From Sphingopyxis sp. (GTDB lineage: Bacteria; Pseudomonadota; Alphaproteobacteria; Sphingomonadales; Sphingomonadaceae), in assembly GCF_016704835.1 (NCBI RefSeq), contig NZ_JADIZJ010000020.1:1-5305 (forward strand): a stretch of 5,305 nt of DNA, written 5' to 3'. The translations under genes were made by a program, and so were the position numbers. Shown one piece after another: positions 1 to 4,679 of this stretch. How positions within the stretch are numbered: position 1 is the first letter of the stretch; the number at the start of each line of letters is the position of its first letter. The notes below the pieces were generated by a model. That model was not told the origin of the DNA and did no database searches. It saw only the letters and a program-made list of their open reading frames with translations.

Positions 1-5
1 GCCAA

Positions 6-26
6 CCTCCCGGCGAGACCGGGAGG
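6..26 (-). terminator. GC-rich stem-loop downstream of the leftward operon, possible terminator
   Basis: CCTCCCGG and CCGGGAGG form a perfect 8-bp stem around a 5-base loop (CGAGA). It lies about 70 bases past the stop codon of the last leftward gene, where an operon terminator is expected. On the leftward transcript the stem is followed only by UUGGC, so the U-tract of a classical intrinsic terminator is missing. High-GC bacteria often have such poor U-tracts, but an 8-bp stem can also arise by chance in sequence this GC-rich. The stem is symmetric and could equally serve a rightward transcript entering from outside the window. Confidence 0.4.
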
Positions 27-40
27 GGCGGGTGAGGTCG

Positions 41-89
41 ACCGGTGGAGATCAAAGACCATTGGGGAGACCAACTCCAGTCGGCCGGT
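41..89. other. Foldable non-coding stretch with nested complementary arms
   Basis: Three nested complementary pairs can be seen: ACCGG (41-45) with CCGGT (85-89), GGAG (47-50) with CTCC (75-78), and TTGG (62-65) with CCAA (71-74). Together they could fold as one interrupted stem in the 3' untranslated part of the leftward transcript. Each arm is only four or five bases and the bulges are uneven, so this may be chance. No tRNA, riboswitch or known RNA family is recognised, and no ORF in 1-96 can be supported. Confidence 0.15.
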
Positions 90-96
90 TCACGTG

Positions 97-744
97 CTAG
101 TTGCCGATCGCAACTTCGACGTCGTAGTCGAAGCGGTGCGTGCCTGTGCGCTGGCGCTCCTTGAACGTCGGCCACGTCTGGCTGGCGACGCAGCGGAGCC
201 CCTTCGGCGTGATCTCGACCGCGCCGTCGCACGGCACCTCCGGCTCCTTGCCGGTGGCATCGCGCATGCCCTTCGCGAACTCCTCGGCGACGAGGCCGTC
301 GATGTTCATGCGAATGAGGCCAGCCCGTTCGAGCGCGAACCCGCGACGCATGAGCACGTCCTTGAGCTCGAGGACCGCCCGCCAGGCCTCCGGGTTGAAC
401 TTCTGCATGAGGTCGTTGGCGAAGGCCTCCTCGTGCTTCAGGCCGTCGAGGCGACCGGCCTTCTCAGCGTCGGTGTAGCTCGGGTTCTTCGTGATCCGCT
501 CGCGCTCCTCGTTGAAGTCGCGCTGGTCGGTCGCCCCACCACGGGTGGGGTTGTTGCCGATCTGCTCGCCGAAGATCCCGAGCATCTTCTTGGCGAGCGC
601 GAGCAGCATGAGGACGCAGTGCGAGTAGCTGTACTCGTAGACCCGCGCCTTCTCGTCGTCGTAGGCGCAGCCCGCGGCCTCCTTCAGGATCGCCCGATCG
701 ATCTCCTTGATGTCGGGCTGGTACGGCTTGACGACGACGCCCAT
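97..744 (-). CDS. Unrecognised 215-residue protein, last gene of the leftward operon
   Basis: I do not recognise the family. The ATG at 744 is chosen because it shares a base with the stop of the preceding gene (TAATG), a translational-coupling arrangement, with a GGAG at 755-758 ten bases upstream. The open frame continues to 1239, but that part is out of frame with the real upstream gene. The protein looks soluble: a mostly helical N-terminal two thirds includes a hydrophobic helix near residues 43-60 (HCVLMLLALAKKMLGIFG) and a charged stretch at 72-106. Residues 118-163 are also helical, and a C-terminal part (170-213) looks beta-rich with a closely spaced Cys172/Cys185 pair. The hydrophobic helix contains two lysines, so a membrane anchor is unlikely. 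No catalytic motif is evident. Co-translation with the 126-residue protein suggests a shared complex (inference). It is followed by the possible terminator at 6-26. Confidence 0.82.
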   Translation of the reverse strand: MGVVVKPYQPDIKEIDRAILKEAAGCAYDDEKARVYEYSYSHCVLMLLALAKKMLGIFGEQIGNNPTRGGATDQRDFNEERERITKNPSYTDAEKAGRLDGLKHEEAFANDLMQKFNPEAWRAVLELKDVLMRRGFALERAGLIRMNIDGLVAEEFAKGMRDATGKEPEVPCDGAVEITPKGLRCVASQTWPTFKERQRTGTHRFDYDVEVAIGN

Positions 745-1124
745 TAGGCCGCCGCTCCGGCCGACTCCTGCAGCTCCTTGTTGCGGTTGTGGACGACGCC
801 CTCGTCGTGCGTCATGTCGAGGTTGTAGCGGAGCCGGCGGACCGAGGCGATCCCCTCGAGAAGCTCCTTCTCCATGTCGGCGACGGACTCGATCGTCGCC
901 TCGAGCCAGTCCATGTCGTACGTGTCGATCTCGCCGTTGTCGTCGTAGGTGATCGCGCCGAAGCCGTCCTCGCCGGCCTGGATCGCGGCGACGAGCGACG
1001 AGATCGCCTCGGCCTTCATGCCGAGACGGGCGACGAGGAGCTGGAAGCGACGCTCGCCGATCTTCTCGTTCTGGAGAAGGGCGTAGCCGTCGACGAACTC
1101 GAGCTTGGAGGCGGGGGTGGTCAT
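744..1124 (-). CDS. Unrecognised acidic, helical 126-residue protein
   Basis: No family is recognised. The start at 1124 is supported by AGGAGA (1135-1140) ten bases upstream; the TAA stop overlaps the ATG of the next gene by one base. Visible features are helices around residues 17-50, a short acidic segment at 59-73 (ITYDDNGEIDTYDMDW) that reads like two strands joined by a tight turn, then a long helix at 74-101 rich in Glu, Met and Leu. The Ala-rich tail (ESAGAAA) is probably flexible. There is no signal peptide, membrane segment, cysteine or catalytic signature. Small size, acidity and tight coupling to the 215-residue protein suggest a binding partner or assembly component rather than an enzyme, but this is inference. 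Confidence 0.82.
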   Translation of the reverse strand: MTTPASKLEFVDGYALLQNEKIGERRFQLLVARLGMKAEAISSLVAAIQAGEDGFGAITYDDNGEIDTYDMDWLEATIESVADMEKELLEGIASVRRLRYNLDMTHDEGVVHNRNKELQESAGAAA

Positions 1125-1134
1125 GATCTGGGAA

Positions 1135-1140
1135 TCTCCT
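1135..1140 (-). promoter_or_regulatory. Ribosome binding site of the 126-residue protein gene
   Basis: Read leftward the sequence is AGGAGA, ten bases before the ATG at 1124. It sits in the 35-base gap after the 884-residue protein gene, the only real spacer inside the operon. No promoter or terminator is evident in that gap, so the downstream pair is probably carried on the same transcript with independent ribosome entry. Confidence 0.7.
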
Positions 1141-1159
1141 GTGGGTGGATGGTGGTTGA

Positions 1160-3814
1160 CTAGGACGCCGACGCGACGGCCATGAGGCGGTTGAGCCAGT
1201 CCGCGCCGGCCGGGCTACGGACCCGGCTGGCGAACTCACCGACGATCGAGGCGTACGGACCGCCGGAGTGAGCCAGGTTGGTCAGGGCCTCGTCCAGGGC
1301 CGGGAGGCCGCGGATCTTCGCGAGGAGCAGCGCCTGGGTGCTCGACTCCTTGAACCGCTCGATGAGCACGATCGTCGTGTCCTCGGGGTTCTCGTTCTTG
1401 TCGATCGCAGTGGTCATGAGCCGCGCGAGCTGGCCCCACGTCTCCTTCGACGGCTGTCCCTTGTCGTCGAGCACCTCGTGGAACGGCTGCTCTACTGACG
1501 TGGCCGCCGGCTGCTCCTGGCGCGTCGGCATGCCCTCGACGTAGACCGGAGCCTTCGTCGGCGCGGCCGCGCGCTGGGGGATCTCCTCGCTCGGCCCCTC
1601 GGCCTTCACGATCGGACGGGGCGCCGGGACGGACGCCATCGGCACGTTGTAGGGCATCTTGCCCTCCTGGACGACGCCGACCACACCAGCGCCAGGCGGC
1701 ACGACCGGAGGACGGGGAGCCTGGGGCGGGCGAGGAGCCTGCGGCGCCTGAGGCCTCACCTGTCCCTGCTGCGCAGGACGGAACTGCTGCTGGGGCTGCT
1801 GCTGCGCCGGGCGGAACTGCTGCTGCTGGGGCTGCTGCTGCGCCGGGCGGAACTGCTGCGCAGGACGCTGAGTCTGTCCCTGCTGCTGGTGCTGCTGGGG
1901 CGCCTGCTGGCGAACCGTGGGCGCCTGCGTCGGCTGGGGCTGCGGGGCCTTCGGCGCCGAAGCGCGCTTACCCTGGCGCTCCTTCAGGTTCGCGAGCTTG
2001 AGCTTGGCCAGCTCCTCCTTCGCCTCCTGGCCAGCCGCGTACTGGAGCAGCACGCCGCCGATCGGCTGGATCAGGTCCTTGACGCCGCTGATGATGTCCT
2101 TGGCCATGGTGTTCGGCGGCGGAGGCGGCGGCCCGATCTCCTTGCCGTCCGAGTTCGTGACGCGCATGCCGAGCTTCTCGAACTTCTCCTTGTTCTCGAG
2201 GAGCACATCGAGCGGGTCCTTCGGCTCGGGCAGCGGCTCGCGGTCACGGTCGTCGTCCTCGTCGTCGTCACGACCACGGGCAGGGCCGTTCTGCAGCTCG
2301 GCGAGACCACGAGCCATCTCGAAGACGTCCTTCGTGAAGGCCATGGGGTCCGGAGCCTTGTTGTTCTTGCCGCCGAGCTCCTTCGCGATGAGGGTGGAGA
2401 CCTGGTCCAGGGTGATCCCCTGCTGAGGGGGCGGGATCAGGTCCTTGGCCATGGCCGTGACCTTCGACATGAGCTCGATCGGCTCGAGCTCCTTCTTCGC
2501 TGCCGGCTGCTTCGGCATCATCTTCTCGAACACGCCCGCCATGGCCTCCATCTGCTTCAGCGGGTCGACCGGAGCCGGGCGGTTCTGGAACGCCTGAAGC
2601 ACGGGGGCGAGCAGGGGCGTGAGGGCCGAGACCACGGCCACGACCGTGTCTTCGGCCCTGCGCGGCGGCTCCGCCGGCGCGACGCTCCGCGTCGCCAACT
2701 CGGAGAACCGCTTCTCGAGGTTGGCCTGCAGGGCGTCCACCGACTTCTGGTGCTCGACCTGCTTGGTCTTGATGTCCTCGCGGAGCTCGTTGACCTGCCG
2801 CTCCGCAGCGCGCTTGTCAGCCTCGTTCTGACGCCGGAGATCCTCGACCTCCCGCTCGTGCTTGGCCTTGAGCTCGGCGACGGCGGCCTCACGCTCCTGC
2901 TTGGCCTTGAGCTCGGCTTCGCGACGCTCTGCGGCAGCCTTGGCGCGCTCCGCCTCCTCCAGGCGCCGGATCATGTCCGGGGAAGCCTCCTGGGTCGGCT
3001 TCGCCTTCTCGGGCGCCTCGACCGTGCCGTCTGCGGACACGCGCCGCAGCTCTGCGGTGAGCTTGCTCTGCTCGATCTCGAGCTTCGTCAGCTCCAGACG
3101 GAGCTTGGCATCCTTGATCGGGTCCTCGCTCGACAGGGTCTTGTCGAGCTCCCGCTCCTTGCTGGCGACGACCGGGACGGACGACACCTCGGAGCGGGCC
3201 TCGGGGCCCTTCCAGCCGTGGTCGCGGGCGATCTCCTCTGTCACGTCGATCGCGAGAGGCTCGTCCTCGTTGATCGGCCGGCCGTCGTTCGAGTAGAAGA
3301 CGCCGATGTACTCCGCAGGGCCGCGACCGGCGAGCTCATTGAGGGCCCGCGCGCGCCAGTCCTCGTCTCCACGGATCCCCAGATCCGCGACGCTGGACAT
3401 GATCGTCGCCCCACTCGAGGTCTTCTTCTTCTGGCGGATCCGGAGCTTGCCCTTGATCACTTCGCTCTCCTTCACGTCTCCCATGAGGGAGGCGCGAAGG
3501 GCGACAAGGTCGGCGGGGCCCGTGCTCATTGAGCTCGGCTCCTCGTCCTGGACGGGGGTCGGAGGCGGGGGAGGAGTCCGCATCGACGACGGGAGGGGCT
3601 TGTTGGAGCGGAACTGCGCCCCGCGCCCACGACGCGACGCGGCCTGGGCAACGAGTTGTTCGTGTTCATCGTCGGCCTGATCGGCAGCGGTCTCGTCCTG
3701 GTCTCCCGCGTCCGTCGCCTCGTCGGCGTGGTCCTGCTCCTCCTCGTCGGGCGGGGCGAAGTAGCCGTCGTTGTCCGGGGCTGCAGGCTGCGTCCGCTGC
3801 CGATGCTTGCTCAT
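1160..3814 (-). CDS. Large modular coiled-coil, Pro/Gln-rich protein, 884 residues, function unknown
   Basis: I do not recognise the family. The ATG at 3814 is chosen because AGGAGAGG (3819-3826) precedes it by four bases and it overlaps the upstream stop as ATGA; the frame is open further back only because the opposing codon pattern lacks stops. Modules: residues 1-55 very acidic and probably disordered; 56-96 a basic and proline linker with five prolines at 81-85; 97-205 a compact-looking domain; 218-375 a long coiled coil with runs such as AELKAKHEREVEDLRRQ; 388-510 hydrophobic helices; 511-568 an acidic run (DDDEDDDRDRE) and six prolines at 562-567; 570-612 helical; 613-775 low complexity, Gln/Pro-rich; 776-884 a helical C-terminal domain. 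A hydrophobic stretch at 391-409 lacks charges but contains two prolines, so it is a doubtful membrane segment. There is no signal peptide and no nucleotide-binding or protease motif. The layout suggests an elongated scaffold, tether or assembly protein (inference). Confidence 0.85.
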   Translation of the reverse strand: MSKHRQRTQPAAPDNDGYFAPPDEEEQDHADEATDAGDQDETAADQADDEHEQLVAQAASRRGRGAQFRSNKPLPSSMRTPPPPPTPVQDEEPSSMSTGPADLVALRASLMGDVKESEVIKGKLRIRQKKKTSSGATIMSSVADLGIRGDEDWRARALNELAGRGPAEYIGVFYSNDGRPINEDEPLAIDVTEEIARDHGWKGPEARSEVSSVPVVASKERELDKTLSSEDPIKDAKLRLELTKLEIEQSKLTAELRRVSADGTVEAPEKAKPTQEASPDMIRRLEEAERAKAAAERREAELKAKQEREAAVAELKAKHEREVEDLRRQNEADKRAAERQVNELREDIKTKQVEHQKSVDALQANLEKRFSELATRSVAPAEPPRRAEDTVVAVVSALTPLLAPVLQAFQNRPAPVDPLKQMEAMAGVFEKMMPKQPAAKKELEPIELMSKVTAMAKDLIPPPQQGITLDQVSTLIAKELGGKNNKAPDPMAFTKDVFEMARGLAELQNGPARGRDDDEDDDRDREPLPEPKDPLDVLLENKEKFEKLGMRVTNSDGKEIGPPPPPPNTMAKDIISGVKDLIQPIGGVLLQYAAGQEAKEELAKLKLANLKERQGKRASAPKAPQPQPTQAPTVRQQAPQQHQQQGQTQRPAQQFRPAQQQPQQQQFRPAQQQPQQQFRPAQQGQVRPQAPQAPRPPQAPRPPVVPPGAGVVGVVQEGKMPYNVPMASVPAPRPIVKAEGPSEEIPQRAAAPTKAPVYVEGMPTRQEQPAATSVEQPFHEVLDDKGQPSKETWGQLARLMTTAIDKNENPEDTTIVLIERFKESSTQALLLAKIRGLPALDEALTNLAHSGGPYASIVGEFASRVRSPAGADWLNRLMAVASAS
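1768..1867 (-). repeat. In-frame tandem repeat array encoding FRPAQQQPQQ(Q) units
   Basis: Two adjacent near-identical DNA units, 1780-1812 (33 bases) and 1813-1848 (36 bases), start GGAACTGCTGCTG and end GCGCCGGGC; they differ by one CTG triplet. A third partial unit starts at 1849. The array is bracketed by direct copies of GCTGCGCAGGACG at 1768-1780 and 1855-1867, and further out by CTGTCCCTGCTG at 1760-1771 and 1874-1885. In the protein this is roughly residues 650-683, read as FRPAQQQPQQQQ then FRPAQQQPQQQ. The one-codon difference in a CAG tract is typical of replication slippage, so the copy number may vary between relatives. Confidence 0.85.
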
Positions 3815-4503
3815 GAGGCCTCTCCTGTCTTGTTCGTCTTGGTGATCCGCGCTGCCATGCGCAGGAGGAGCGCGTCCCCCCACTTGTCGACCACGACCTT
3901 CAGGCAGAAGCAGACGAGCTTGAAGTTGGTCTTCGACCACGGTTCGCTGGGGTTCGGGCGAGCGATCGCGGCCGCGTCGGGATAGAAGCGCCTGTCGATC
4001 TGGAGCGCGACGCCCGAGAGCGCGCACTTCCCGTTCTGCGCCTCCCACTGGTCGATCAGGTCCTGGATCGAGAGGGGCGGCACGTCGTTCTTGCCGAACT
4101 GGACGTCGATCAGGCGCTGGAGACGGTCCGCGATCACCTCGATCTGGACGGTCTTGGCCTTCGACGGCGGCGTGATCTTCGCGGCCGCTCCCTTGCGCTG
4201 CGTGGCGATCACGTTGCCCGGGACGAACCCGCGACGACGATCGATCCGCTCGAAGTAGCAGGTCGCGCCCATGTCGGGCAGCGTGAAGATCAGATCGCGC
4301 ACGTCCTTCAGCCGGAGCTTGAACTCGATCTTGTAGTGGCGAGCGCGGCGGCGGATCCGACCATACCGACGGCGGGCCATGGCCATGATCTGGCCGTGGT
4401 TGTCGTAGTAGCGCGAACGACCGCTGGCTTGCTCGCCACAAGCGCACTTGCAGAGCTTGTCTGCGCGCTTGTGATGTGCTGCTGTGGTCAAAGTCGCCTG
4501 CAT
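3811..4503 (-). CDS. Zinc-motif protein with two HNH-endonuclease-like modules, catalytic positions altered
   Basis: Numbering is for the 230-residue form. Near the N-terminus CKCACGE (Cys18, Cys20, Cys22) plus His36 resembles the small zinc-binding motif found in many phage HNH proteins. Residues 56-105 read like a second, compact element: a basic helix, a segment like the F-x-L-x-x-x-D pattern that precedes HNH cores, then FERIDRRRGFVPGNV, which matches the common DRID-GY-P-GNV half of HNH nucleases with Glu in the usual first Asp position. A third element, about residues 145-220, starts with the typical QNGKCALSG and continues to TNFKLVC, but the expected DRID reads ARPN and a usual late Asn is Lys. 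HNH proteins cut DNA, but with these changes activity here is doubtful. The start is uncertain: ATG 4503 has AAGG five bases upstream, and the frame back to ATG 4635 has poor third-position GC and no ribosome site. The stop overlaps the next gene as ATGA. Confidence 0.7.
   Translation of the reverse strand: MQATLTTAAHHKRADKLCKCACGEQASGRSRYYDNHGQIMAMARRRYGRIRRRARHYKIEFKLRLKDVRDLIFTLPDMGATCYFERIDRRRGFVPGNVIATQRKGAAAKITPPSKAKTVQIEVIADRLQRLIDVQFGKNDVPPLSIQDLIDQWEAQNGKCALSGVALQIDRRFYPDAAAIARPNPSEPWSKTNFKLVCFCLKVVVDKWGDALLLRMAARITKTNKTGEAS
3819..3826 (-). promoter_or_regulatory. Ribosome binding site of the 884-residue protein gene, inside the preceding gene
   Basis: Read leftward it is AGGAGAGG, four bases before the ATG at 3814, and lies within the last codons of the HNH-like gene. 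With the ATGA overlap this allows both re-initiation and fresh ribosome entry. It decides the start over the much longer open frame that continues to 4897. Confidence 0.75.
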
Positions 4504-4556
4504 CACAACCTTGTTTCGTCGACCATCTCGATGCCATTCCGGACGATCGTTGAATT

Positions 4557-4586
4557 GTTCTACCCGGTCCGGATCTGTCCTGTCTA
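4557..4586 (-). promoter_or_regulatory. Candidate promoter for the leftward operon
   Basis: Read leftward: TAGACA (4586-4581, one mismatch to TTGACA), an 18-base spacer, then TAGAAC (4562-4557, four of six to TATAAT). Transcription would start near 4550 and leave a leader of about 45 bases before the ATG at 4503. If the gene instead starts at 4635 this site would be inside the gene, so promoter and start choice stand or fall together. The -10 match is modest. Confidence 0.3.
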
Positions 4587-4596
4587 CGGACATGCA

Positions 4597-4621
4597 GAAC
4601 ATTCTTGCTGTTCCAAAGAAC
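4597..4621. promoter_or_regulatory. Operator-like cluster of GAAC/GTTC half sites
   Basis: The segment reads GAAC, nine bases, GTTC, four bases, GAAC. It holds an inverted repeat GAACA-7 bases-TGTTC (4597-4613), a second inverted pair GTTC-CAAA-GAAC (4610-4621), and two GAAC copies 21 bases apart, i.e. about two helical turns on the same face. It lies upstream of both promoter candidates, a position suited to a regulator shared by both directions. No known binding consensus is matched with confidence. Confidence 0.3.
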
Positions 4622-4625
4622 CCTT

Positions 4626-4654
4626 TTGACCACATCCACTTGTGCGTCTAGCCT
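4626..4654 (+). promoter_or_regulatory. Candidate promoter for the transglutaminase-fold gene
   Basis: TTGACC (4626-4631), a 17-base spacer, then TAGCCT (4649-4654). This matches the TTGAC-17-TANNNT pattern of main-sigma promoters in high-GC actinobacteria. Transcription would start near 4661, giving a very short leader that still contains the ribosome binding site. The -10 is only three of six to TATAAT, so the call is tentative. Confidence 0.35.
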
Positions 4655-4664
4655 GCCTTGACCC

Positions 4665-4672
4665 AGGAGGAG
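4665..4672 (+). promoter_or_regulatory. Strong ribosome binding site that fixes a TTG start
   Basis: AGGAGGAG lies seven bases before TTG at 4680. An in-frame TGA at 4659-4661 blocks any earlier start, and no ATG or GTG occurs in frame near this site, so it decides the start codon. Confidence 0.8.
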
Positions 4673-4679
4673 CTTCCGT

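Larger units (their letters stand above)
4504..4679. other. Divergent intergenic control region of low GC
   Basis: By count, 4501-4620 is about 49% G+C and 4621-4660 about 55%, against roughly two thirds for the flanking genes. The leftward operon and the rightward transglutaminase-fold gene diverge here. Reading the first 44 codons of the longer HNH-like frame (from ATG 4635), about half end in A or T, unlike the strongly G/C-ending codons of the genes. I therefore treat the region as non-coding. It holds promoter candidates for both directions and a cluster of GAAC/GTTC half sites. Confidence 0.6.

Noticed and set aside
41..100. tRNA-like GGTTCACG near 87-94
   Set aside because: The flanking arms do not pair as a T-stem and no acceptor, D or anticodon arms can be assembled.
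935..946. EF-hand-like calcium loop (DDNGEID) in the 126-residue protein
   Set aside because: The loop's first position is Thr rather than Asp and the flanking helices do not fit; only the acidic turn resembles an EF-hand.
745..1239. Longer N-terminus for the 215-residue protein
   Set aside because: The added part is Arg/Pro-rich shadow sequence overlapping the 126-residue gene; the TAATG junction and GGAG site support the internal start.
1889..3532. 547-residue rightward open frame
   Set aside because: It is antisense to the large leftward gene, is dominated by Leu and Arg as expected of a shadow of GC-rich codons, and has no convincing domains.
4597..4621. LexA (SOS) box
   Set aside because: The half sites look similar to GAAC-N4-GTTC, but here the order with four-base spacing is GTTC-N4-GAAC and the other pair is nine bases apart, so the consensus is not met.
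4504..4635. Start of the HNH-like gene at ATG 4635
   Set aside because: No ribosome site precedes it, about half of the 44 codons end in A or T unlike the rest of the gene, and the stretch holds promoter and operator-like signals. Not fully excluded.
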